This document shows positions 12,001 to 23,839 of a stretch of 64,000 bases of DNA, one piece after another. Numbering within the stretch: the first letter of the stretch is position 1; each line of letters begins with the position of its first letter. The notes beneath the pieces are model-generated. The model worked only from the letters and a program-made list of their open reading frames with translations, did no database searches and was not told the DNA's origin. This DNA comes from Anas platyrhynchos (taxonomy: Eukaryota; Chordata; Aves; Anseriformes; Anatidae): contig NC_092592.1 in assembly GCF_047663525.1 (NCBI RefSeq), positions 23,208,501 through 23,272,500 of the forward strand, in the 5' to 3' direction. The position numbers and the translations under genes are program-made.

Positions 12001-15000
12001 AGTCCTGACATGAAATAAGACAGCTTGCATGGAACCAAATCCTCCACGTATCTTACCCCAAAACCCATGGCCAGCATCCATCAGTTTCTTGAAGAAGGAA
12101 TGTTAAAAAAAAACTCATATAAAATCATACTCTGCAACTCAATTTTAACTACACATTACTTCTTGCTATAACATAAGAAAATACTCTTCTGTTTCAGGGA
12201 AAAAGCCAGCAGTCTTGCTACACCATGGTACTTTTGCAGATTGCACTTACTGGTTATCCAACCTGCCCAGAAACAGCCTAGGCTTCATCCTTGCAGATGT
12301 CGGCTATGATGTCTGGTTGGGAAACAGCCGAGGAAACACCTGGTCTTCAAAACACAAGACCCTTAAGCCCTGCCAGAAAGAGTTCTGGCAGTTCAGGTAC
12401 TCTGTGGAGAAAGAATATCTGAAGACAGCAATTTTCAGGGGACTAACAAGTTTGGGCAATTAGTATTGGTAGACCCTTTCCCCTTCAGGCTTTCATGTAA
12501 TCTGACTTCAAGTGGGACATACAACTTCCAAGGGGACCAGACCAATTCTTTGTGGATGCAGCCACACTGGGCTTGTCAGGGAGGTCAGGAGAAGGATTTG
12601 GCTGGTTGGTCTGCTCAGGCCTTTCTGGAATCAGGACACAAAGAAGCAAAGCTGGAAGTAAACAGGTCACCCACCATCTTTGTACATATGCAGGGCTGGT
12701 TTATTTTGGGGAAAACATTTCCAAAACTGGGAAGAGGCATCTTTAACCTGGTGGTCTCTTACTAGACATCATTCTTCCAAGTATGGACAGGAGAGGACAA
12801 TACACAGCTGAGTCTAGAAATCTGATCTATCACACCTGACATTAACTGACAGAGAAATGAATTTTGTTACCCCTGCTAGTGAAAGGACTCAAATCCACAT
12901 CCGGGACTGGCACCTCCTCAGCAGAAAGTCCAAGGCATCAGGCAGCTTGTCAGTACAGTTGTGTCCTTCTGTCCCCTTCCCCAGCTCACAGAAAAGAACC
13001 CAGATAAAGTGTGCATCCTCATCTTTGAACGGGTCCGGCTTGGTGTTATGAAGAAAACTGACATTCAGTAACTCACGCTGTGATAAAGTACATGCCCCTC
13101 TGTCAGCTTTTTGTGTTTCTCCTTTTTAGCTTCCATGAGATAGGTATATACGATCTCCCAGCTGAGCTGGACTTCATCATGAATAAAACTGGACAGAAGG
13201 ATGTATATTATGTTGGTCACTCAGAGGGTTCAACTGCAGGTAATGTTAGGACGCCTGAGTATGAAATAGTTAATGTCACTACCTGACTGGAATCTCTCTC
13301 TGTCAACTACCTTCTTCTCTCATAGAAAGTTATTAAAGGGAGAAGTACTTTTAACTTGACACTTGAAAAAAGGGGGGGGGGGGGGGAGAGGGGAGGGATT
13401 TTTTTCTATGAGCTGTCGTATCTGAAACAAGCAAGTAACAGAGGATCCAGAAACACGTTTAACTTCTGAAAGGATTACTGATACATAAAAGCTAGTATTT
13501 ACCAGGTACAGTTTTCTAAGTATCCTTTTTTATTATACTCTTGCCATTTATTGTTATTTTTTCAGAGTCTTCTAGCAATGGGATATTTTTCTTAAAGTTT
13601 CAGCAACAAGGAGCTTTTATTAATCTAAATTCTTAAAATGTATACCTTATGGACTACAATAATCCTCAATGGATTAGACCCAATAATCCTCATGGATTAG
13701 ATGTAAATACAAAAAGCAACAATCCATAAAACAGTTCTAAGGACAGGAGACCAAAACGAACAAACAAAAAGAACACAACAACAAATTAAATGTCTCATGA
13801 CCAAACACCAGACTTACTATTTAAAACGTAGTTAATGTACAACTATAACTCAAAACATTATTGTTCTAAAACAAATTACCAGGCACTAGAAATTAGAAAT
13901 TAGAAATTAGAAAAGAAATACCAATGCTCAAAACTTCATTGTTATTAGCTCCTCTGTAACATCAACACACTTATGGTCTTTGAATGTTGTTAGTGTTTAT
14001 TGTTTATGCATAGGATCCATGAAGAGATACTGAGTTTTATGCTATTGTGTGTCATTGCAATTGTATAAAAATAAACCTCAAAAACTGAGGAGGAATTTGG
14101 TTGGGGGGGGGGGAGGGGGGAGAGGGGTGGAGTTGTATTTGGCCGTTTTATTAGACCATTATTTTCCTTTCCTCTCATAAGAGCATTCTAAGTTTTTGGA
14201 ACAGAATAAATCACTCAGACCAAGATATCATCATCCTTGTCCACAGGTACCTCTGTTTTAGGCAACCAGCTAAGATTGTCACCAAATCCATCAGTGGAAA
14301 AATTTGGACACATTCAGAAAACAAGATAGGATGTACCCTTCTTGTTTTCCTTTCCTTCCTTTCTTCCTTCCGCCCTCATAGGGTTACTTTTCTGTGCATT
14401 CACTTTCACCTGAGTTTACACTTTGTTGCAAGTCAAAAACTCTGCTCTTAGCCTCCCAGCCTTCAGGTATTTATTGCATTACTGCATGCCATCATCAACA
14501 TACAGAGACTTTTAGAGACTACAAGCTGAAAAATTCATTATGGTATTAGAGTTTGGGGAACTTTAGCAGGAATCTGAATTCAGAAAATCTGATTGATGTA
14601 TCATCTCCCAAAAACCGGCCTAACAAAAAATTGTCAATTCTGAGAAAATCAATGTTTGGACATCCTCTAATGAAGATGTATCCATAGAATGAACTCTTTC
14701 CCCCAAATAAAGTTTCAAGGATCAAACACTTTCCTTAGGTCTGCAGCACAGAAGAGGACAACAGACAATGGGTTGTTATTATAGTGTCATTTTTTATTTG
14801 CCACCTACTGCTTTTTATATATTTGGTATGTGGAAGATCTCTTCACTAACTTGATTTGTGTCTCCTGTGTTTGCAGGCTTTGTAGCATTTTCTACATATC
14901 CTGAGTTGGCTCAAAGGGTTAAAGTGTTCTTTGCTTTGGGACCAGTAGCCACAATCACATATGCTACGAGTCCTTTCGTAAAGTTTGCACGTCTTCCTCA

Positions 15001-18000
15001 GCCACTGATCAGGGTATGTCATTCCTTCTGAAAGACCTAAATGTCTGCTTTGTCTCTACTGGATTCACTCAGGCTGAACTGAGTTTTAAGGGGGTGATGA
15101 GTTAAGAATGAATTTAGGGCATCAGAGCATTGATAGTGCTGGTAGACTTTCCACAAAGATAAATTACAAAGCTTGACACAACATCTCTTTGGAAGTTCGT
15201 TAGGGAAGCCAGCACACTTGCACAATTACTTGTTGAAATCAAATATTTTTGAAGGAAGCTCACAAATGCCATAAATAAAAGGTATCTACATAATCTACTA
15301 ATCTGAGCCTTAAGCGCTAGTAGAGAACTACAAATAAAGTATTCCACAACTTAAATTCATTAGACATACCATTGCTTTATGCTCATGAAATATTTCTTTG
15401 TAAAATTATAAAGGAGATTTAAAGGGTTATATCTGTTTGACACCATCATTTGCAAATTTAATAGAATGTTCTGGGAATGGTAGAAACCCTGTATGCTGTA
15501 GTTATATGCCAAACTGCAGAAGCTCATGCTCTTTCTGCCCAAGCTGTACCCAGTATGTGACTATAGAGTGCCCACTTCTACACCCTCTCATTTGTCTTCT
15601 CCCCCTTTGCTTAGTATCAATATTCAGATTACAGTTTTGTGCACCTGCTTGGAAAAAGGACTGGGGCAAAGAGGGTCTCCCTATACTCTACAGCCATGAC
15701 TGCAGTCAACTGCCCTTTCTCATTGAAGCCTGTGCACTAAAAACAGATGTATATCAACCTCCAAGACTCATATCCAATAATAAGAGGCAGGAATAATGTT
15801 CTGTGTGCTCTGGGGGAAAATGCACTTTAAAGTGGAATGGCAACCAGTTTCAACCATCTTAGTTAAGAGGCTATGCTGTTGGAGAAAGGGAGAAACAATT
15901 CCCTGCATGTTGCTCCTGCAACAAGAAAAAGAAAAAAATTGCACTTTTTTGCCCCTCAGTTACTTCTTGGCTGCAAAGGAGTTCTTCACCAGAACGAACT
16001 GACAAAAGGGCCTACAACACTGCTATGCGCAACTCTGGGAAAACTTTGTGCCAGAATCTTCTGCTTCATAGCTGGGGGCAGTATACAAAATCTGAACACG
16101 GTAAGCACGTCCAAGAACACCTTTATACAAGTAAAACTGAAGTAATTTTGAAGAAAAATGATTTTTCTGCCGTATGTCTATATATACAATTGCGGGGATA
16201 TATAGAAATGTGTTGGGATTTTCAAATAATGCCAACTAGGGTCTCAGCTGATGATGAAATCAGCCACCTGACATTCAGATCACACAAGGAAGAAAGACTG
16301 AATTCAGTCTGGTTTCATCTTGCAATGATGTACCTCAGTGTTGCCTCTTCTGGGACTAAGCCAAAGAAATATTGGCCAGATACCAAAGCTCTCTAAAATG
16401 AAGAAATGGATGATGGAGAAAGATCTTTCGATTTTGCAAAATTATGATTTTTCTTCCTAAATAGGATGACAACCAGATCTTCTGAACATAGGAGACTGTT
16501 TATTTTTGGTCCCTACATGTCAAAACATTTCCAGCCAAAACTCAGTCCTAAAAGTTGTTTCTTCACACTTCTCCACTTCTCTCAATGCCAATATATCATT
16601 CCTTGACTTTGGCTGCTATCTTTTTTTTCTTTCCTTTTTTTTTTTTTTTTTCCAGACCTTCCACATATCTGTTCTCGGTGGCTTTTGCACACTCGTTTTT
16701 TAACAAGTCTTCCCATAAAAAGCTCACACACATGGAGTCTCATGTTCAAGTCAACAGCCTACTAACAATCCTCCTCTAATGACTGAGCAGAGCATTACTT
16801 AAAAGCATCATGCAGACTGTAAAAACTCAGAAAAGATAAAGCCATACATACTCCTTGAATGTAGCTTTGCATATGACTAAGCACTAATGTGGGAAAGACT
16901 CTCTTTGTCTTTCAAAACAAAGCATAAAACTCTACGTAATACATCCTACTGTAAAATCACATTGTATGGGAGTCGACCATTAATTTTGTTTAATATTTGA
17001 AAAATATCCTACAATATGATCAGGGCTTTAACACAGCAGCTGTATGTTGCTCAGGTCCTTCACAGCTTTATTCTGTTACAGCACCGAATCTCTGCTTTTG
17101 TAACACTTCTGCTTTCTCTCCAGAGTCGAACAGATGCATTCGTAGCACATTACCCAGCTGGAACATCAGTACAGAACACTATTCACTGGCATCAGGTATA
17201 ACTGTGTACTGACATAAGCAGACTCGTACTACTGCTTTTTATGCAACTGACAGCCTACAGGGAAGTCCACAGGCGCTGGTTCTGGGAAATTACCCAACAC
17301 ATCTTCTCACACAGTGCCGTAAGCAGCTGCTACCAAGGAAGCACTGCTTCCCATCGCTCACCAGACCATTACCCACATTGTCCCTTTCATATCAGACCTT
17401 TCTGCATGTTAGGGTCTAGTGGCTTCCAGCCTTCAGTTCCATTTGTGAAGGCAATTGCCTCGAAAGCTGCAGAGGAGCACTTGAGCACAGTTGAGGCACT
17501 TGGCAGGCAGTAGGAAGATAGCGGAAATGTGAACAGCTAGGGAATGAGCCAGAACAAAGTGATCCAGGATAAAGCTTTTCTCCCAGAAGGTTAATTGCAG
17601 CCTGGATCACCTCCCAAAGCCAGTTAACCACACAAGCACTTCTGCTGGCACAACGGGAAAGTGGGGATCCGCCTTTCTTGCTGGAAACTTACGCCACTCT
17701 CAGACCTGAGCTTGAATCAGACCAGAGCAAGAGCAGGTCTCAGAAGCTCAGAAGCATGTTACAGCACGTGCTCAACACTACGGCCATTTCTGCCAACACT
17801 TGGTATGGTCTTAAGTATGTGCATGCTCCTGCATTCAGCCCTGACTAAAATTTCCACCATCCAGACACTCAGCACACAGATCCAGCAAACAGAGGCAAGG
17901 TAAGAGATATCTAGCACATCCTCAATTACTGAAAGACTTGAACTCAATTCACTTAGGAATAACTGAGGAACAATTTCATAATGACTCTCACCTTGCATTA

Positions 18001-19944
18001 AATAAAAACACTAAGAAATCAAACCACTAATCAGGTTTGGAATTTAAAAAACGCACTCACCTTTTCAGTAACTTTTTTTTTTTTGCAAGTCACAATAGAT
18101 TCCAGACTACTATTTAGCGGTAGACTATTCACACCCCACCTTCACTAGCTAAACTCTTGTGAGAATTAGAGCCACTGGAAACGTCACTACTACTGTCAGC
18201 AGACCAGACACTGCTGACACACAAAACAACAAGTTGTGGGAGGAGATATCATAAGCTACACTAAATAGCCACTAAGAACCCTGACAGGTACTAGACAGCC
18301 TGGCCCTCCTGCCAAGGTGAAAACTGAGCACAACTCCGCATCACAAACGGGAACACCACCTTAGTTAACTTAATCAAACAGCACTTTAAAAACAAAACAT
18401 AACAAGGGGGATAGTTGAGGATCAGGAGAGAACATTAGCAAGGGCAAAAGCAATAAAGCCTCTCATCCTACAACCCATCCTCAGTACCTGTGGAAACCTG
18501 AAACTGGAGGAAGGGGTGGGAGGAAGCCACAAGCCACCATCTGAGCCTTGGGTCAATCACAGGGAAGAAAATACCTCCTGCACTCTGCTCTGTCTCCTAT
18601 CACTAACACTTTCATTTTATCTTTGTTAAAATATTCACAGATAGCACATGCAGACCGATTCCAGGCTTATGACTATGGCTTGAAGGAAAACATGAAGAAA
18701 TACAACCAGGTAAGGCAATATGGTTTTCCTGAGAACTCTTCCTTGGGTCCTGGCAAAACTAAGAACAAAGAACTTCAGCTTTTAGAATCCATGAGCTCCA
18801 GTGCTACAGAAAGAAGGAGAGAATGCTCTGAGATAATGTTTCACCCAAACCTAATGCTGCTATGTGTAAAAGTCTACTCGCAGATAGTTCCTTGTGGGCA
18901 GCTAATAGAAGTTCATTTTCCCTTCCCTACTGGTGCAGGGATGTATCTAGTGACATGCTGATTTACCTGCCATTCCCCAAAGGCTCAGAGTCACACCCTG
19001 GCCATAAAAAGAAAAAAAGAGAGAGAGAAGGGAATGCATCTCTCACCTTGTTTTTGGAAAGCTTCTTATGAAATAGAAGGGATGCTTCAGAACAGCACAG
19101 TGAATACTGCTGTGGGGAACTAATGTACACTCTACAGAGAAAAAGGATAAAACAGATAAAAACAGATAAAACTTGGTTACTGCCTAGTCAGCCCTCAGAA
19201 ATGCTGCTCTCCTCCCGCAACACTGAGAACTTTTCTGACAATTTTTGAGATTTGATCAGATCTGTTGACTTCTGGTAATATTTGTGAGTCAGGGCAGGTT
19301 GTTTTACATGTGGCATAGGTGGACAAATATTCCAAAGTATATTTCCATCTATTTTATAGGTGGAAAAACACTCCAAAGATTTCTCAGACACTTTCCATTC
19401 ATATACGGTCTTTAAATACCAAAGTTTGAATTTTGGACTGGGTGAAGTTCTATTCCCAGTACACTTAATGTTTAGGAAATGGTCAAAAAAATAAAAAAGC
19501 AGACTGAGAAATATAATAGAACTGTGTTTAAATAACAGCAGTCAATTTAAAAGCATCTTTTGCTAGGGAAATAAACATTAAGAGGGTTGGCTTACTGTTT
19601 TCCTGGAGCGAGTGCAGAAGGGAAACAGAGAGATGTCTGCACAGCATCCTTTCTCTAAACACAGCTTCTGATATAACAGCATGCACTAAGGTCTCCTCCC
19701 TTTCTTGCAGCCTACTCCTCCTGCCTACAACATAGAGAGGATAAGCACACCCATTGCTGTTTGGAGTGGCGGACAAGACAAATTTGCAGGTCCAAAAGAC
19801 ATTGCAAAGCTACTTTCTCAGATTACTAATCTCTCTTACTATAAGCACATTCCTGAGTGGGGACATCTTGATTTCGTCTGGGGCCTTGATGCAACTGAGA
19901 GAATGTATCGGAAAATCATTGAACTAATGATAAAATACGCTTAA
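9084..19944 (+). CDS. acid lipase family protein (LIPA/LIPF/LIPM-like), 9 coding exons
   Basis: Alpha/beta-hydrolase of the lysosomal acid/gastric lipase family, hydrolysing ester bonds of neutral lipids in lysosome or lumen. Exons: 9084-9215, 11262-11376, 12198-12396, 13130-13239, 14877-15013, 15960-16100, 17124-17195, 18641-18709, 19711-19944. All junctions are GT/AG and phases agree, giving 402 aa, close to the family's usual 400. Exon sizes 199, 110, 137 and 72 match those I recall for mammalian family genes. Start chosen at 9084: it opens a hydrophobic signal peptide ([16 protein letters not shown]). Ser180 sits in GHSEGST, where mammals have GHSQGTT; Asp348 is in SGGQD and His377 in EWGHLDF. 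The oxyanion region reads LLHHG. Sequons include N167 and N365. Exon 6 is two codons short between Cys254 and Cys261. Position beside STAMBPL1 suggests a LIPM relative, but orthology within this expanded family is uncertain. Confidence 0.92.
13240..14876 (+). other. lipase intron 4 with two G-tracts
   Basis: The intron carries a 15-G run at 13372-13386 followed by AGAGGGGAGGG, and a second run of 11 G at 14103-14113 followed by AGGGGGGAGAGGGG. It also has an AAATTAG tandem repeat at about 13888-13912. There are no coding blocks. Confidence 0.7.
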
Positions 19945-20334
19945 AGCTTCATTCAGGGAGCTCATTCATGCAGTAAACCCCCTCAATTTTCTATTTAGCA
20001 CCAGAATATAGGCATAAGGACTGGTATTGGGGTTTGTATTTTCTTGCATTGTTTTCTGTGGCATTACAGTATTTTGGTGACTGGAGTCTCTCTGAGGAAA
20101 CTGAGGTACATGGGGATGACCAGTGAATATACAAACATTAGAAGGCATGCTTCAGAGGGTGGCTTGCTTTTTTTAAACTGTTACAGGACTGAATTTGCTA
20201 TAACCAGGCTTTTATTTTCTCTCCCTTGTATATCAATATTACATGTTCCACTTGAGACAGAGGTGATATCACATGAAAATATAAAAATTGGATATATTCA
20301 TTTCTCTGTTGAAGTATTGCCAATCTTTGTTTAA

Positions 20335-20340
20335 ATTAAA
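20335..20340 (+). terminator. lipase polyadenylation signal (ATTAAA)
   Basis: The first good hexamer after the lipase stop codon at 19944 is ATTAAA, about 390 bp downstream. It is followed within 30-45 bp by a GT/T-rich stretch (CTGTTTTTATTTCC). The placement is plausible but inferred. Confidence 0.45.
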
Positions 20341-22174
20341 TCATCTATTGTCTTGATAAAGTCACTGGCCTGTTTTTATTTCCTCACCTTATCAAGGCTG
20401 AGCCACAAGACCTTCTGCATAAGACTACCCTGCCATCTAAACATACAGGAGCTGGCTTCAGTGGCATAAATCCCAGGAAACCCAACCTCAGAAAATATAT
20501 GCCAGAGGGAAATCACTTAACTGTTGGACAGACACAGATACTCTCTTGTCTTTCATGCCCACACACCAGTGAATAGTTTGTTCACCCCCTGACTACAAAG
20601 AGCACAAACATCTTCATATCCATCACTTGGCAGCTGAGGATTAAGGATATGCAGACATACCAGGCAGCCTGCACACCAAGGACTAGAGCACCCACCCCAA
20701 GAAACATTCCTGACACTGCCAGTGAAGTTGTTCCAAGTTCTTATAGGTTCTCGGTTCACCACATCAGTGTTTCTGCCCACTCACCTACAAGATAATCCAA
20801 AAGGTGAAATATCAAATCTAAGGATTCGTCAGTATGGGCCAAGACAGAGTAATTCGGGTACTGTGGGTGTTCCTGGGTGGAGGCTAAAGCCCAGATTCCT
20901 CAATGCAGTTTTTTAGTAAATTAAATCCATTTGATCATAATCTGGGAGACTGACACCAATATATAAGCAAAACATGTTTGTCTCATGCAATATACAAAAC
21001 ATATGCAAAGGAGATGACACAACCTGTTTGGCACCTGTGGTACCACAGGGAAGTGGGATCACAGTTTCTGGAGAGGTTTGCAGTCCACAGCTCAGAGCAG
21101 CTACTCTCACCTACACCATGTTGCTTGTGACCTGAGCACCCCAGAGCTCAGCAGAGGCCTAGCCCTGCTCCTCAGCGTAGCAGAAGAGACATGGCTTTAC
21201 ACACAGTACAAACAAGAGCTCCAGGTCTGAAAGGCAGGGAGCAGGACCAACAATTTGAGCTCAGGTAAAGAAGTGAACGTCTCTTTAAACGGTCTCTCGG
21301 CAAAGCCCCTTGCCTCTGCTCACACCCTCCTGCAGCACCACCTACACTGACACAAGCTGCACACCAGAACCTAGCAGCGTGAATCTGCACAAAACATACG
21401 ATAAAAGGGGCAGAGAACACAGAATCCCAACACCAAACTCATCCCACCCTCACCAGGGGTGCCCTTTCCCTGCTGCAGGATCGGGTCAAACCAGGAACTG
21501 CCTCAGACCCTCCATGGACAGAGCACACGGCTCTGCCCGACTGAAGAGAACAAAGAGCAGGCACTGGGGACCGTGCTGTGTGGGAGGTGAAAGAAGGGGG
21601 ACCTGGCAGCTCTTCAAAACCTGGCCGTGTGGATACATGGCTGACAGCAAGCTCACTCAGCTTGGGAGCAGCCACCAAGGGGCACTCAAGGACATTGGCA
21701 TCTCCAGAGAGCTTTCAGTGCTCTGCAGGAAGAACCAGCCACAGACACACCCTGCAAGAGGGAAGCGTTCAGGTCAGTGAAACACGGCTCAGAAAAGAAA
21801 GCAACATGCAGTGTCTTGCAGACTGAAAACCTAAGTGTCATGATGGAGAACTAATGTTCCAACCTAACATCACCTCTGACCCAAATGACGTTTACAAAGG
21901 GTTGCCAAATTGTCTCATGGAAGACAAAAACAATTTCCAAATAGTTTGATCGGAACACTTGCCAATATAGTTTCCTGCAACCAGTCATTATCTTCCTACT
22001 AGAATAGATCATGAGTGTAATCCTGTAATGGACAGTGTCTGGGCAAAGAAAAACACCCACCCTTTATACCTCCCCTCACAAGACTGTCACCCCTGCAGCA
22101 CTGCGAGGAGCCCATGCTCCTCTGCGTCAGGCTGGGCTTAACTCAACAGTCCCCCCAGCACCAAGAAACCACAC
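20341..22174. other. intergenic between lipase and ERV debris
   Basis: I see no gene. In mammals ANKRD22 sits on the opposite strand between LIPM and STAMBPL1, but no ankyrin-type exon was recognised here. A minus-strand TATA-like GGTATAAAGGG lies at about 22064-22074, close to the LTR-like unit that follows, and may belong to further ERV sequence. Confidence 0.5.
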
Positions 22175-22404
22175 TGTTATAAATGAAGTCTCAACTCAAT
22201 TTGAATTTAGTAATATTTATAAAAGGAATATTTATAAAAGGCATAAAAGGCAAGTAAACAGCGCTGGTTGTGCGGGGAGTCTATGCTCCACCAACACACA
22301 CACACAAACATAACATTGCTTTTACATACTAAACCCGAGTACGCCGATACATATGTACAATTGGAAAAGGTAACAAACAATCCTTTAAGTTCCATGACTT
22401 AACA
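22175..22404 (-). mobile_element. LTR-like unit with inverted ends
   Basis: Read on the minus strand, a 230-bp unit runs from TGTTAAGTC to TTTATAACA, so its ends form a perfect TGTTA/TAACA inverted repeat, as in retroviral LTRs. It is preceded on that strand by a purine-rich stretch (AAAAGGAATGGAAAATGGAGAC) like a polypurine tract and holds two CTTTTATAAATATT TATA-like copies. The immediate flanks show no clear target duplication, so whether it is a free-standing LTR or the 3' end of the gag-bearing element is open. Confidence 0.45.
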
Positions 22405-22497
22405 GTCTCCATTTTCCATTCCTTTTCTTGATTACAAACAAGTCTCCGTTTTCCCTTCCTTTTGAACAATACGTCTTGCTTTAAGTTGTCAAGCAAC

Positions 22498-23089
22498 TCA
22501 ATCTTCGGGCCTTATGTATCCCGTTCTTCCCGGATTGAAGAAAAGCATATCCATCTCCTTTTCAAGGTCAATGAGGCCTGGGTCAAAAGGCACGTCCAGG
22601 TCACCTGGCGGCGTAACAGCAAAAGCCTTCGATGGCTGTAGCAGCAGCGGGGCCCATGGCACAGCAGTCGGATCAGTAGAGGAGCCCGCAGCTCCCTCAC
22701 TGCCTGGCAAACCACACGTTTGTGACTGTGGTCCCACACGGCTCTTTAAGGCCTCAGAGACTGCTCGCCAGGTGCCCAGCAATCCCACTGCAACCTTGTC
22801 GTTTTTAGTAGCAGAGTCCCACACCTTGACCTCAATTTGGTCCCATATTTCAGGCTCATAAACTGTCTGACTGTTAATAAGGAGAATAAGCTGTAAGGTT
22901 ACCAGGACAGTCTTTGTTTCTAAGGACGTATGATTCCCCATAATGCGCAGCTGGTTACCAGCGAGGGGCAGTTGTGTGTACGGGGCCAATTCTCTCAGCT
23001 TGAGCTTCTTCCCAGCTCCAGCGCGCCTATTTCCAGAGACTTCCTGTACAAGCTTCTCTTAGCGGTTTGCTGGGTTTGGCCGAACCCAT
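22498..23089 (-). pseudogene. endogenous retrovirus gag fragment, frameshifted
   Basis: On the minus strand an ATG at 23089, followed by a glycine codon (a possible myristoylation start as in retroviral matrix proteins), opens a frame that stops after about 20 codons. From 23058 to 22498 a second, offset frame stays open for about 186 codons and has the composition of a Gag N-terminal region: a basic patch early, a hydrophobic helical stretch, then a proline-rich end. The offset indicates a frameshift between start and body. Nothing recognisable as capsid, nucleocapsid, protease or pol follows, so this is a truncated relic. Family assignment is by resemblance only; a class II-like ERV is my best guess. 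Confidence 0.6.
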
Positions 23090-23109
23090 ATTCATGAGGC
23101 AATCAAAGT

Positions 23110-23506
23110 GCCTGTTCCCGTCTTGGTCTCCGTCCTGCTAGCCTGTTCCTTTTCATTCCTTCTTCCTACTTCTTTATTGATGATATAACTTCATCGTGTT
23201 GCCTTCTTTTTTTTTTTTTTTTATCTTGAGGACAGGCTCCCCTCTTATACCCTTCTCTCCACAGCAGTTCTTTTCAAAACAATTTTTCATTGGTCAAACA
23301 GCTTTGCATATAACAGCAACAGCAAACACCCAGAAACTTCCATGCCTTGACGCCTGGAGAACAAGCAACCCGAGACTGCATGGAGCCTCCTGAATCACCC
23401 TTCTTTGCTCCCTCCACTCTTTTACATTCCTGATGGCCTCATCCTTAAGAGTCTGATGTTATCATCAACCACAGGGCTTTCCGACCCCTATGGCCACACT
23501 CCCACA
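23110..23506 (-). mobile_element. ERV LTR
   Basis: Read on the minus strand the LTR opens TGTGGGAGTGTGGCC directly after a polypurine tract. A CCAAT element (23293-23289), a TATA-like TATAAG (23249-23244) and an AATAAA signal (23178-23173) follow in the expected U3/R order. An A-run (plus-strand T-run at about 23204-23222) lies between TATA and AATAAA. The U5 end and primer-binding site could not be fixed, so the 23110 boundary is approximate; fewer than 90 bp separate AATAAA from the gag ATG. Confidence 0.65.
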
Positions 23507-23580
23507 TCTCCCCCTTCTTTATTAATATCAACCATTTTCTTGACATGAATTACCACTCCATATATAACACACACCATGGG
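23488..23580 (-). pseudogene. ERV 3' end: env-like tail and polypurine tract
   Basis: Minus-strand sequence just upstream of the LTR contains a 14-bp polypurine tract AAAGAAGGGGGAGA at 23520-23507. A short open frame runs through it into the first bases of the LTR and stops at 23490-23488. This layout, with the env reading frame ending inside the LTR edge, is what I know from bird ERVs. It marks the 3' end of a provirus, although gag sequence lies on the other side of the same LTR. Confidence 0.5.
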
Positions 23581-23839
23581 GCAAACTGAAGACTTTATTT
23601 TATAACACCTGATTCCACATTTTGTGAACCACCAGTTGGAAATACGCAAGCAACCAAGGCAAGGCAGAGCAGGCTGGCAGGGTGAGCAGAGAATCTGTCC
23701 CCTGACACGCTGCTTGAGCCTCTCTCAGTGCCACTGGGCGCTGCCAGCCCCCTTGCTGCACCACACGTTCGCCTTGTTCCAGCTTCAGCCCCGCAGCCTT
23801 GGAGCCCTCCTGCAAGCAGCACGCTGACCACGGCCTCTC

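Noticed and set aside
22035..22174. A third LTR (TGTTGAGTTAAG... on the minus strand with GGTATAAAGGG)
   Set aside because: It has a TATA-like site and G-rich stretch before it, but no matching end, polyadenylation signal or target duplication could be located.
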